The notes: generated from the letters alone by a model not told the origin. A DNA stretch of 64,000 nt from Mytilinidion resinicola (GCF_010093595.1 NW_022985443.1:1278804-1342803); one strand, 5' to 3'. Positions 22,743 through 33,411 are shown, counted from the first letter of the stretch. Numbers and translations: made by a program.

Positions 22743-22759
22743 CGATTTCCTGTGAATGT
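22743..22759 (+). promoter_or_regulatory. Conserved 17-bp promoter box of family member 3
   Basis: Identical to the box at 20368-20384. It lies 194 bp before the ATG of member 3. Confidence 0.6.
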
Positions 22760-22952
22760 ATTAACCGGGCTCAAATTTTCTGCGCATAACTAAAAAGACT
22801 CTTCTTCATATAATCCACACGCTCCACCACTTCTACTTATAACACCACCTCACACTTCCTTATTTCCCACTCCACTATCTACAAAATCTTATTTCAGCTT
22901 TCTTTCTCTCATCCAGACCATCAGAAAATCCGTACAACCAAGGGTAGGCTCA

Positions 22953-24346
22953 ATGGTAAGGCTCTCCTTCTGTTTATCTCTAGCAATTCTTCTTCCTTTT
23001 ATGCAAAACTAACAAGATACTCTCAGTCTACCAATCGGGTCCCCTCAGACATGCCTCCTCGTCGAGTCTCTCTCCTTGGCTCATCCTACAATGATACTGG
23101 CATCACACCAGACCACCAAAATCATTGGATGAATCAGAAGTACACCGCGCGGCTTTCCATTTTTCAGAAAGGCCTTGGTACCCAGCGCAACCAAATTATC
23201 GGACACCAAGAAGTTTCGGTGTCTGGCCCAGGCCCATTTCATACAGGGCAAGGTCCCCAAAACAATCACTACCATAACGCATCTGCGTCAGGTGCACTCA
23301 ATATTGGTACCCAGAATGTCTATTGCGCGGCAAATTATTCAGACGCCTTCCCAAACGCCCAGGGTGCGGAAAAACTTCAGCAGTATGCACAGCACATCGT
23401 CCGTGCCCTGAATATCGCCCAGCAGCAGCAGCAGCCTCAGCGCGGCAGTGCCGTGCCTGGGGGCCAGCCTCCCACAGGTGGTAAAAATCCCGCCGAACGC
23501 CAGAAGACGCAGGAGACAGTTGTGGTCGAACACGTTGTAAGGACTGCCTGGCATTCTCTATCAGAAGAGGAGTACCAGAAGATCATCCATGAACGTGCGA
23601 AAGCCACGTTTCACAACGCTACCGACGCTGAGATCACACTTCTTGAAAATGCAATCCGTGTTTACATCACGATATGCATCGAGCGAGGCTTCAGGCATGA
23701 CGAGGTTACGCACTCAATCCATGAGACGGCTACTCGCTGGGACACGGCCTGGAGAAATCCGTACAATAATGCTCATTCTGATCCCGTCGTCGTAAACATC
23801 CTCAAGTGGTGCAACGAGGGTTACATGGATATGAACGAAGTCCGCACTCTGATTGCGAATGCTCCGGCCAAATTTGTTCCAGTCGAGCCCAAAAAGGGGC
23901 GAAAGTCGCAGGACCGGGCCGCGCAATCTCAGTTTCGTGCCAATGGCAATGGTTCACTCAACCATCTTCTGCCTCAGGAGCTGAGTCGTCCCACCCCTAG
24001 CGATCGTCGCGTCTTCCCAAAGAAGAGCCAGCATATGGAAAAAGTATTTCAATTCGCTACGAAGTCTTTTGAGCACCAGCAGTTCGTCGACGTAATGGTC
24101 GAGGCGCACGTTCAGAGGCTTGTGAAAGACGGGTTCACGCTTCAGGCAGCCGTTCGCCGCATTGCACATGCTGCGATGTGGCTTAGGGGCAAGCCGATTG
24201 AAGGAGATGCCCAGGATGCTGATCGATCTATGGTTTCAGTGCTTGTCAACTGGGGCGCAAAGAACAATATCAGCGGCAGCGATGTCAAGGGGATGGTCAG
24301 GGAGGCGGCGAAGAAGTTTGGTCCACGGCTTGATCGCAACGGATAA
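22953..24346 (+). CDS. Orphan family member 3 (start-codon intron; two helical modules)
   Basis: Exon 1 is the ATG (22953-22955). A 71-nt intron (GTAAGG...ACTAAC...TCTCAG) leads to exon 23027-24346, 440 residues in total. The N-terminus PPRRVSLLGSSYNDTGITPDHQNHW...YTAR matches member 1. A Gly/Asn/His tract (SGPGPFHTGQGPQNNHYHN) resembles member 2, and a short CAG run encodes glutamines. Module 1: TLLENAIRVYITICIERGF, IHETATRWDTAWRNPYNN, VVNILKWCNEGYMDMNEV. Module 2: VDVMVEAHVQRLVKDGF, IAHAAMWLRGKPI, VSVLVNWGAKNNISGSDV. The two modules align with each other, so the protein carries an internal duplication. It joins the N-terminal features of members 1 and 2 and is the best family reference. Function unknown. 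Confidence 0.82.
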
Positions 24347-25978
24347 GGTTGTGCTTGTTTTCCTCCGCAGCCGCATGCCGTATTGGAACAGCCCGGATGA
24401 GAGTCAAGGTCTGAGCTTAAGTTTGCGTAGAAGTCGTAGGGGATGTGAGGACCCAATGTCAGCCGCAAAGGCTAGATAACGCAGGTATGGCAAGGCGCTA
24501 TTTGATTATAGCCTAGACGCTGTGGGTGTCATCCACACAGCTGTATTTTTGTTCATTCCATAAACCTAGATTGGGGTTTGGTGGATACTTCTAGCGGTTT
24601 TATTCGTGGCTTGATAGATTGGCCTCATTAGTCATTTTCTTTGCACATCCAACATTGAGTATATGCATAAAATACGTCAATATGTCTTCAATAAACTGAA
24701 TTTGGCTAGATGTGATCCCGAGTCACCAATATACAGTACTAGGCCTTGTTTTGGGTACTATTTGCTTCCCCTGGGGGCATTCGGATAGGAAAACTCAACC
24801 CCGCGGAAATAGAGCTACCGTTTGACCGCCTGAAGACAGGCTCACAAGGGTACCTCTTCCAGTAGTCTCGAACGAGCAAGATTGACGCCCGGGCAGTGAG
24901 ATGTCTATGTGTCCAGAGTTATGACCTAGTACTATACTAGACTCGAAACTGATAACACTATTGCGGAACGATGAAAAATTCCTCGGGGAGAGGGGTGAAT
25001 AATCAACTCAATTCAAAACTAGTTTGACTTCCAAGGGTCTAAGTAGTACAGCTGTGTTTTAGGGCTTCATTGTATGGTACCTTGACCAGAGGTATGTATG
25101 AACTCATTAGTCGCTGGTTGACGTGCTTCTTTGTAGTGTTAAAGGCCAAGGAATATTCAAGGCTTCGTGCGTCTAAACGGCAGTTCTCTTTCCAATATCA
25201 ATAACTAGCCAACTATTTGACTGAGAAGGTGTTCAGTAACACCGCTCAAATGCCAACAAGGCATCTAAAACTAAAAGGGCTGCCGAATGCCCAGATACAT
25301 GATCTATCGGCGTACATACATGCAGTGAAACTGAATCAAGAAACTCGATCAAATCATTAAAGCGATCCCATAGACTGACACCATGGTAAAATCTTATCAG
25401 ATTAGCTCAATCGCGTTCATTGACCAGCGTTCCGATCAAAGCCGGCACAAAAAACTGCTGTTTCAAGCCATGCATGCCACACTGACCTATAAGGAGTGGA
25501 GAATAATAGTAGCCGAGCAGGACTACCAACGTGACCCGCAACTATCCGTTCCACGCGGCTGATTTTGACAGTTTATCGGCCACTGCTGGATGGCGCGATC
25601 AATCTTCATCCTCGAGCCTTCACTTGAACGCCCGCGCGATGGCGTCTGGGCTTCTGGAAACCACTGTCATCTGTGGTACTTAAGCATGTCTAGCCCCCAG
25701 ATCTACACTCTACTTTCTTCCAACAACAAATTTTGCTCTGATTCTATCACACCAGGCAAAGATCACTGTTTCAGCACGGCAGTTTAGCTCAACTTCTCGT
25801 GAGGGTTTCCACTGGTACGCCATGCCCGTTTCCACTTCACATGGACGTCATCTAACGCAAGATCTTATAGCTTCGACCTGATCTCGGATATCGTGCGCAC
25901 CTCGATCAAGATCAACGCTAAATCAGACTCCAACCCAAGATCTTCTTCGCTTTCCGTTGTATCAGCAAATCCAACACA
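24347..25978. other. Long intergenic region, no supported gene
   Basis: I see no convincing gene. An ATG followed by GTAAAA at 25383 weakly recalls the family's start-codon intron, but no family coding sequence follows it. Confidence 0.45.
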
Positions 25979-27188
25979 ATGGTAAGCCCATTGAAAGATC
26001 TTCCAAGTTACCCATTCAAGCTAACAACCTGTGTTAGGATCATTCCCTACTTGTGATTGCCTCCACGCTCCGGATACTCGGGGTAGATGCCAACTACGAC
26101 CTCGAAGCCAGCCTGGGCCGTTACTATGGTTCTTCTCCCACCCCCGACGAGCCCGACTCCGAGTCTGAATCGAGCACGTCTACGGTCAAGCCTGCGCGTG
26201 TCCTTCTGTCCGCACTCAGGTTGCAGCACTACAACCTAGGATCAACAACTCATATGCCAGAAAGCTACTCTCCGAACATCAGCTGTAGAGAACCCAGCTG
26301 AAATCTCAGCTGTAGAGAACCGAGCTGAAGCCTCAGCTGTGCAGGGCTCATCTGAACTTACTAGCGCGCCACCCTGGGGGTGGCCCCCTTCCTTCCCCTA
26401 GTATATATACAACTAGCTAGACGTCTATAGAAATCAGAGTTCACATCAATTTCAACCTGAGTTCCGCCCTCTGTCCCGCCTACCCAGGCTATGAGGGGAC
26501 TGGTCCTATCAACCAGTACGTCATCCAGGCAGTTGGCCGCGCCTGGGGAGACGTCAAGAAGCACTACGTCGAGCATGCTCAGCTAGTCGTTCGCGTGACA
26601 GAGGGTAGCCAGGCTAGCGTAGAGGACTACGCCAAGTACTGGGACGAGCACCAACGGATAATCGACCACTGCAACTACGTCTACTTGTCGATTTCCGAAC
26701 CCATCAAACTCGTCATGCTCAAGTATATCCACGACGCCATCATCTCCTCCGGCGCCCATCTCACCGCGATGGTACGCCGCGTCGTTTCCTCCGCCCAGGC
26801 CTACGACGCTGGCCTCGACGCCACCAGCCGGGCTAGACTGGACCTCAAGGTCGTGGAAATGATTGAAGAGGTCATCAAGAAGGGCTATGGCCAGGCGGCT
26901 GCGAAGGAGATGATCGTAGCGGCCGCGATGAGGGTCCGGGAGGAGCTGGCCGCCATTATACCAACGACTTCGCTTCGCCGTCAAGGCGCCACTCTGCCTG
27001 GCTCTAAGAAGTCTTCTAGACCTCGCCGTGGCTATCGCAGTCGTCCCGACATTCAGGGTCCCGCCCCATTCGCCCTACACGATCCCGCGACTCCGTACCA
27101 GCCTGCCTTCGGCACCATCACTTCTGGTCCCACTCCAAAGTTCGGCCCCCGTTTCGTTGGTGGAGTTTCGCGAGCCACCCGCCGCTAA
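25979..27188 (+). pseudogene. Orphan family member 4, interrupted by a 216-bp insertion
   Basis: Exon 1 is the ATG (25979-25981), followed by a 56-nt intron (GTAAGC...CTAAC...GTTAG) and coding from 26038. The frame is open to 26237, broken by an insert at 26238-26453, and resumes in the same frame at 26454-27188. Downstream it shows the family module: INQYVIQAVGRAW, VEDYAKYWDEHQRIIDHCN, IKLVMLKYIHDAIISSG, VVSSAQAYD and VVEMIEEVIKKGYGQ, then a basic tail. The insert contains a stop, so as read the protein is truncated after about 87 residues unless the insert is spliced out. Without the insert the protein would be roughly 311 residues. The remaining frame is otherwise intact, suggesting recent inactivation. 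Confidence 0.7.
26238..26453. mobile_element. 216-bp insertion flanked by AACCT direct repeats
   Basis: AACCT occurs at 26233-26237 and again at 26454-26458, and family homology is continuous if the interval is removed. Inside are repeated AGCTGTAGAGAACC-like units and a CCCTGGGGGTGGCCCC motif followed by TATATATAC. A similar motif (CCCTGGGGGGTGGCCCC then TATATAA) occurs at 47370-47400. A 5-bp duplication and a TATA-containing body suggest a solo LTR fragment or short element. The ends do not show clear TG/CA. Confidence 0.65.
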
Positions 27189-28401
27189 GGCTATGGATCC
27201 GTTGCCAGAGAAGGTGTTCAGGCAAGGCTGAGTGTGGTGTGGTTGGTCAGTTGAGGGGTTTATGGTGTTTTCGGTGGCTACGGGTGGATCGGGCTTTGGG
27301 GGAGTGGCTTTGGGCGGATATCTGGTCTCTTTGCTGCAGATACGACACTGACTACTACATCAGGTCAATGTGGCTATCATCTGGGCTTGCAAGATAGATT
27401 TGAGAAGGCCGAGACGGGGTATCTGGCCATGTAATATACCTTTTGAATATGAACCATTCTTGCTCTTGCGCTACTGCCCAATGTGTAATGTATCTCAAAA
27501 ACCGGGTGGAGATCAAGAGCATGCGCCTGAGCCAGTGTATCTGGAAGCGCCAAAGAAAGCTGTGACGAACCTATAGAGGGTTCACTGCTGCCGTGAGGCT
27601 GCTCCGCGAAAGACAATCCGGTAGGTGTTGGCGCGCAGTCTCGGGCTCGGCGATTTTGCTGGTGAAGACGCGGGTAGAAGCAGAGAGCCCTTAGGTCGGT
27701 GCCTATATCGTCGCTCAGATCATGATCTATAGATACTGCTATAGCAGTGGTAGATGTTCCTCATGGTCGCTTCGTCGGAGACATGTTGGCGGTGTCGGAG
27801 GGCTTGTTTGGAGGTTTTCAGCCGGCAGTGATGGATTGCGACACAGACTCTGGATGCAGGGAAGCGAATATGCCCCAGGGGTTAACTCACATGGCATTTA
27901 AAACACGGCTCCTAGGTTTGCGCTCCATCAGTGGCATGTAGGCGGCCCAGTTTCGCGATATCACAATGGTCGGAGTTGGCTTGGCACTTCCGTCACTTAC
28001 CTAGCGATCAACAGAAACAGCGCAAGACTGTGCCCTACTTCTGTAACGCCGATCTTCATCCTTTCCCCTAGCAGTATACGTGTAGTATCACCCATCGCGC
28101 ACGCTTCGAGTCTTTATGTGATCTAATTTCGACCGCCCTCAACACCTTCGCCGCCACTCCTACCTTTTTCTACGCGTGGAACTTCCGTCCCTGGCTGTTG
28201 CTGAATTCGACTATACACCGGAAGCAGGTGCCTGACCTGCCGCCTTTTGTATCAAGATTGGCTGCTAATAGACTCTTAGCCTTCACGGAGGACCAGCTTT
28301 GTCAGGCTTCAATAACGTATATAAATCCAACCCACTTCGACAGGTCCGCAGCCTCGCATAGTTCTATGCCGCTTCCAATCATAAAACAAAATCAGCTCAC
28401 A
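27189..28401. other. Intergenic region, no supported gene
   Basis: 3' end of member 4 and promoter side of member 5. A TATATAA sequence at 28318-28324 could serve the downstream gene. Confidence 0.45.
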
Positions 28402-28432
28402 ATGTGTAACCAGAATTCTCAAATCACCCACA

Positions 28433-28987
28433 ATGGACCGGGTTCTTTATCTCACGCAACTGTCTGAACTCACGCCTCTGCCCCTGATGATTCCCCTACA
28501 TATCCAAAATCAACTGGCCACGGAAACTGTGGTAGAACATGGCGCCAAAAGTCCATACTACGCAATCCTAAAGTTTAAAGAAGAAAGAGGAGATCATCTG
28601 AACACTAGAGAACTGAACTCTCTAGCCTGGCACGAGGCATTCGTCCAGTGGTGTATTCGGCACAAGAAGAAGGTTGAACGGGTAAAGCTTGGGATCGCCA
28701 ATCTGGTCAAGACGGCAATCCTTAGCGACGGCATGACGTTCAGTGTCGTGATGACTACCATCGCTCACGTCGCCGTGCGTCGTCGGATCGTCGAGCCGAG
28801 CGACGAGGTCCAGCAGCTGGAAGACGCGATCCACCGTATCGGATATGCAGCGAGGCAATTGCCACTAGATGAGCAGACGGTTCTCAACGCTATGTGGGAG
28901 GCATGCTGCGGAGAGTTTGAGCGTTGGAACACTACGCGTGTTCTGATATGTCTGTTTCGGACCTGGGTGTGTCTGCATTTCGGCTAA
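28433..28987 (+). CDS. Diverged, shorter member of the orphan family
   Basis: A 184-residue frame. Residues ~60-170 follow the family order: LNSLAWHEAFVQWCIRHKKK, then VKLGIANLVKTAILSDGM, TTIAHVAVRRRI, LEDAIHRIGYAARQLPLDEQTV. This fits the VKFINAIVDNYVLTG / VHVAVQTAN / LLQWGKGQGL layout of member 1, though identity is low. The start-codon intron seen in members 1-4 is not obvious. An upstream ATG at 28402 begins a short frame (MCNQNSQITHNGPGS) that could be a separate first exon. Unknown function. Confidence 0.55.
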   Translation: MDRVLYLTQLSELTPLPLMIPLHIQNQLATETVVEHGAKSPYYAILKFKEERGDHLNTRELNSLAWHEAFVQWCIRHKKKVERVKLGIANLVKTAILSDGMTFSVVMTTIAHVAVRRRIVEPSDEVQQLEDAIHRIGYAARQLPLDEQTVLNAMWEACCGEFERWNTTRVLICLFRTWVCLHFG

Positions 28988-29584
28988 GAGTTGTGCCTGC
29001 GGCTAGCGGCAGCATTGGTAGGGTCCCTTGATACTTCTAGGTTTGATACATCGGTGTAGATATAGCGTGCTAGACAGAGATCTGTGATACATGCTCGCCA
29101 CCGTTGGAGGTACCTTCGTGCTTTACTAAAGATGGGGACGAAATAGAAAAGTTTAGAGAGTTCAAATTTGACCAGTATTCAAGGCTTCTGATCGAACTAC
29201 ATCGCTGTTGTTTGGGGTGCTTTAAAAGGTTGGCGGAATCCAGCAAGAGGGCTCGTAACTTGGGGTAGATAGAGTGCACAAACCTTTGTCCTCGTACGAT
29301 AAAGACTGACCCTACAGATTGCACCAGAGAGAGGTTGGCTTTACCGGAGGCAAGCCGAAAAGCAAACCGCCTTTGGAGCATTTACAAACGACCAACAAAG
29401 CTCTTTGGCAGCCTATGGGTAAAGACGTCTGGCCCCGACACGGTGTCTAGCAGCCTGGCCTAATTCTATTTTTCTTTACGTCTTCTCAAATACCTGCAAT
29501 CATTACAACTCAGGACCAGCCTCCGGATTTTTTCCAGCGCACTACGCACTACGGCATATGGAAACAGACATCTCACCGCTCGGG
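28988..29584. other. Intergenic region, no supported gene
   Basis: No supported feature before the tandem array. Confidence 0.45.
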
Positions 29585-30160
29585 GGGCACTCTTGCTCGC
29601 TCGACACCACAGCGAGGAGTGCCCTAGCTGGCACATCTTCGCTCAGTCAAATGGTAGCCCCATCTCCACTGTATATATTTTCTCATTGTATCTGGAGTTC
29701 TGAATGCCCAGTAGCGATGAATAGATTTACTTCGACTCTTCTCTTGCTGTCTAGCTGCCAATGTAAGGAAAACCCCAGCTGGCACGTCTTCGATCAGTCA
29801 AACGGTAGTCAAATTTCCACTATATGGAATCTTGCATCGTATCTGGAGTTTCAAAGCTTGTGAGCGGTAATCGAATACACTCAGGCTCTACTTTGATGTC
29901 TAAATGCCACCGGCAGGAGTGCTCCAGCCAGTACGCCTTCAGCCAGTCAAACATTAGCCCAATTTCCACTGCAGGGAGTTCCTCGTTGTCTCTGAAGTCC
30001 TAAAAGCCGGTCAACGATTAATGGATATACTCAGGCTACTATCTTGCTGTCCAGATGCCACTGCAAGGAGTACCCCAGCCAGCACGCCTTCAGCCAGTCA
30101 AACAGAAGCCCAATTTCCATTGCGGGAAGTTTTACATCGTGTCTAGAGTTTTAAAACCCT
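29585..30160. repeat. Tandem array of four ~150-bp units
   Basis: The anchor CCCCAGCC(A)GCACGCCTTC followed by AGTCAAAC recurs at 29623, 29773, 29923 and 30073, exactly 150 bp apart. Each unit continues with TTTCCACT, a GTATCTGGAGTT-like block and a CTTGCTGTC-like block. Copies differ mainly by transitions. There is no consistent coding frame, so this looks like a satellite-type array close to nucleosome length. Confidence 0.85.
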
Positions 30161-30702
30161 GCCAAGATAGCCCAAGCAGATCCAAGGAATTTCCAAACTC
30201 ATGTCAGAGTGCTTTAGACTTGCTATACATCTGCTTCTCAATGTCGGTCCGTCATCGTACCTGCGTACAATAGAGCAACATCAGCAAGATCCTACCGCGG
30301 AGGTGAACGTATACACACTTGCGAGGCCACTCCCCCCATTACGGTCTCACCAATAGCTCGAAGCCGTCCCCGTTGGCTAGCGAACATATAAACAAAGCCT
30401 AAGCAATGAATACCTAGCAGTCCATAACTGCATATATAAAATGCTTTCGAGTTTCCAGCCTCTGGGTTTCTCGGCAGAGCAACACCCACCTTGCCACAGC
30501 ACCATCACCCCGGCCCCTTGTAGAGCAACAAGAACTTCAAACCTTGGTTCAGGCCTCATTCCATCCACACTCAACTTCGCTCCAAGTGCCCAAGGTACGT
30601 CTTATATTTAGTTCACTAAACGGCTGGCCTCTAACCTATCTCCTCCTGCTAATAGCTCCGTCTAGCCCCACTTCCCGCTGCGCAAAACGTCTAGCACTAC
30701 AC

Positions 30703-31062
30703 ATGCGAATTCTTCCCTCCCAGCCTGTCAACGAGGCAGTGGCCTCCGTCATCGACCAGCGGCGCCAGGAGCTCAAGCAGACTGACCCTGGCTATCCCAC
30801 GGTCGCCAGAGAAGTGGAATGGGGTATAGCTAGAAGCCCACTAACGGAGCTGCACGCCTTGATCGACCGCCTGCTCATCGAAAACGAAAACGGAACATGG
30901 AGAGAACGGGCACTACAAGAGCTAGCAGAAGACTCGGGGCCAGCTACACCAGATATCGAAGGCGACGCATCCGTCACCACTCCACCATGGACCGAGAACG
31001 ACACGATGACATATCTTAACTTAGCGTCACCACAACTTGAGGCGGATTTCAACAGTCTATAA
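30703..31062 (+). CDS. Small hypothetical protein, paralog of the gene at 31929
   Basis: A 119-residue frame starting MRILPSQPVNEAVASV. A 5' UTR intron is likely at 30595-30655 (GTACGT...CTAAT...TAG). The stretch VIDQRRQELKQTDPGYPTVAREVE...LTELHALIDRLLIENENGTWRERA aligns with the protein encoded at 31929 (VQQRLAELKRTYPVYATVSRDVE...ISDLHALI). A second copy of the same motif follows in another frame directly after the stop, so the gene probably lost its 3' half to a frameshift. Family not recognised. Confidence 0.55.
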   Translation: MRILPSQPVNEAVASVIDQRRQELKQTDPGYPTVAREVEWGIARSPLTELHALIDRLLIENENGTWRERALQELAEDSGPATPDIEGDASVTTPPWTENDTMTYLNLASPQLEADFNSL

Positions 31063-31153
31063 CACAGTCGCCGACAAGGTGGCCAATGGCACGGCCACTG
31101 GAACAGTCTCTGACCTTTACGCCTTGATCGATCGCCTCCTCATGAGCAACTAG
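31058..31153 (+). pseudogene. Frameshifted second copy of the LHALI motif
   Basis: The frame reads YNTVADKVANGTATGTVSDLYALIDRLLMSN and stop, matching VYATVSRDVENQTATGTISDLHALI in the gene at 31929. It is offset from the preceding gene by a frameshift near 31056. Confidence 0.7.
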
Positions 31154-31928
31154 TGCAGAAGTTCTGGCTCAGGGGTGGGGTCCTCATGACAGTGCTATTA
31201 AACGCGCAAAACGGAAGCCCGAGAAGCGAGATATTCGTCTGCCGGCCCGCGGCTAACGGGCGACTCAAAGAACGCAGTTCGAGTTCTTTCTAGGTTCGGA
31301 GCTCTGTGGGGATAGATTAGTGGTAGTCTAGGGTCGTCAGGGTCTAGAGACGGTTCCGATGTTTCTTCTTGTCCGTTCTGTATTCAACTTTTATACCAAT
31401 ACAATCTCTATCAAACCGGCATTATTGCTCTCACTGAGCTTATATATACGTTTGGCTGTCTTTTAATCGTCATTGGCGTATCAGTAGCTATGTTAGCGAG
31501 TCCTCAGAGCTGAAGTGAACGTAAACATACCAGTAAAACTGTCCGCTCTCCGCCCTTATAGTTCACCAGTGTGTCCAACTTGCCGCCCCTGGCCGGCGAG
31601 AACGTAAAAAACTCTAGGATGTAAATGAATAGCAATCCAGAGTCCAGTACTTAGAGCTCCCTTCCTTTCCTGGTCCAGACCCTCCCAGCAAAACAACCAT
31701 CACATACCTTCACTCCGCCACACTACCTCGCCGGCTCTTCCTCGGCCAACAAACCTGTGCGTCCACTACCTCCAAGCCCGCTTCTCCAGCCAAACTTCTT
31801 CTTCAGCCAAACACCAACTTCTCAAAGTAAGTGCTTGCCCTATCACTCCAATCAGACCCAGTCCTCAGCCCACCACATCCTCTAACACCCCTTTTAGCTT
31901 CAACCACACCACCCACCCACACACCACC

Positions 31929-32546
31929 ATGTCCTACACCACCCGCACCCCGTCCCCCGCCGCCTCCGAGCCGCAGAACGACACGGTGGCCTTCATGGTC
32001 CAACAACGCCTCGCCGAGCTCAAGCGCACCTACCCCGTGTACGCCACCGTCTCCCGCGACGTCGAGAACCAGACCGCCACGGGCACAATCTCCGACCTGC
32101 ACGCCCTCATCATCACCATCCTCACCCAAGCCGAGAACCGCTCCTTCCGCCACATGGCACGCGACCCCGCCGGCGACTTCGAGGACCTGGAGCCCGTCGC
32201 GGCGAGCCTGCAGGACACTATCGACCTGCGTGTGCACCTTGCCGTCGGCCATGGCGTCATGAATGGTATGACTGCCAGCGAAACGTTGGAGCGGATTGGG
32301 AGGACGCTGCGGCTGTACCTGGATGTGGAGGAGCAGGCCCGCGTGGAGGAGGAGGCGGAGGAGGATTTCGAGGGCTTTGTGGCTGTTCACGTCACGGTTG
32401 CGCAGGTTGTTGGGGTAGTTTTGGCGCTCTCGCTGCTGTTGAACGCGCATTTGTACTTTGGGAGCGTACCGGTGCTCCAGGTTATCCGGGGCCTTCTGGG
32501 AGTTCTTTTGATAGTAGTGGGCATCCGTAATGCGTGGCCGTGGTAG
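31929..32546 (+). CDS. Hypothetical protein with two C-terminal membrane helices
   Basis: A 205-residue frame. A 5' UTR intron is likely at 31827-31897 (GTAAGT...CTAACAC...TTTTAG). The N-terminal half holds the motif shared with the gene at 30703. A helix (LRVHLAVGHGVMNGMTASETL) and an acidic stretch (EEQARVEEEAEEDFEG) follow. Two hydrophobic segments (VAQVVGVVLALSLLLNAHLYF and LLGVLLIVVG) suggest a membrane anchor. Not recognised. The neighbouring paralog has no membrane part. The long opposite-strand frame at 31803-32960 is a GC-skew shadow. Confidence 0.65.
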   Translation: MSYTTRTPSPAASEPQNDTVAFMVQQRLAELKRTYPVYATVSRDVENQTATGTISDLHALIITILTQAENRSFRHMARDPAGDFEDLEPVAASLQDTIDLRVHLAVGHGVMNGMTASETLERIGRTLRLYLDVEEQARVEEEAEEDFEGFVAVHVTVAQVVGVVLALSLLLNAHLYFGSVPVLQVIRGLLGVLLIVVGIRNAWPW

Positions 32547-33411
32547 GGGGGTTGGTCTAGGGACTGGGAATTTGCGCCGCGAGAGAGGGGTTTTGGAGGC
32601 GGGTTGGCGGTGTCTGGGGTCCTTGGGCCTGTGGGATTTATTGCGGAAGGAATCCTCGGTATGGAGTTCAGATTCGGGGTTTAGAGGATGATAGAGCTGG
32701 AATAGACTTTGAATTGCAATCATGATTACAGCAACGCCTGAATTGAAGCGTGGGATCTTGCAAAGTGGTGGTGAGCTTCGAATATTTAGAGATTGTGCTA
32801 AGTATGTTGAGATGTGAGGCTGAAATAGGGTTTTGTGGTGTTTCCGGGATATTTTGACTATATGATAGCACTTGGAATGAAATGTTTCTGGGATTGCCTT
32901 GATATCAGACGACTGGAAGAGTAGAACTACGACATGATGGAGCGTGAATGTGGACTTCAAACCTTCTAGAAGTAGAGCAAATGTGATAGCATGAGAGTCT
33001 TGATTAGAAGTCTAGATTACTTACTGGTTGACTATACAGCGCCTTGCCAAAACTCTATGCGCATTTCCTCACCACGGTTAGAGGTGTTTCGGCACATTGA
33101 AAACTTGGCGATAATATGTCAAAGCCCTGAGAGCTTGAATCTGAGAGAATTCACACGATAACAAGCCGCCTACTTGCCGCTGTTTGTGGTGCTCCAACAT
33201 ATCATTATGATTTGGAAAAGATGGAAAAGACGGCGTGCTCATACTTGTGTCCTGGTACTGTACCAGTGATTGAAGATAGTGAACGCAACTCATCTTGGAT
33301 CAGCTCTATGGTTGAAACGTTTTTCCCAACGATATACAATTCCAAGGACTCCAGGACCATTCACCAAAGTCAAGCCAGATAGCTAGTAAACACTACCTGA
33401 TACAGCCGCAC
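32547..33411. other. Intergenic region, no supported gene
   Basis: Convergent 3' region. Nothing recognised. Confidence 0.45.

Noticed and set aside
25383..25402. ATG followed by GTAAAA, possible further family start-codon intron
   Set aside because: No family coding sequence follows within 600 bp and the donor is weak.
31803..32960. 385-codon minus-strand open frame
   Set aside because: Antisense to the gene at 31929, low-complexity Gly/Val/Arg content, no motif.
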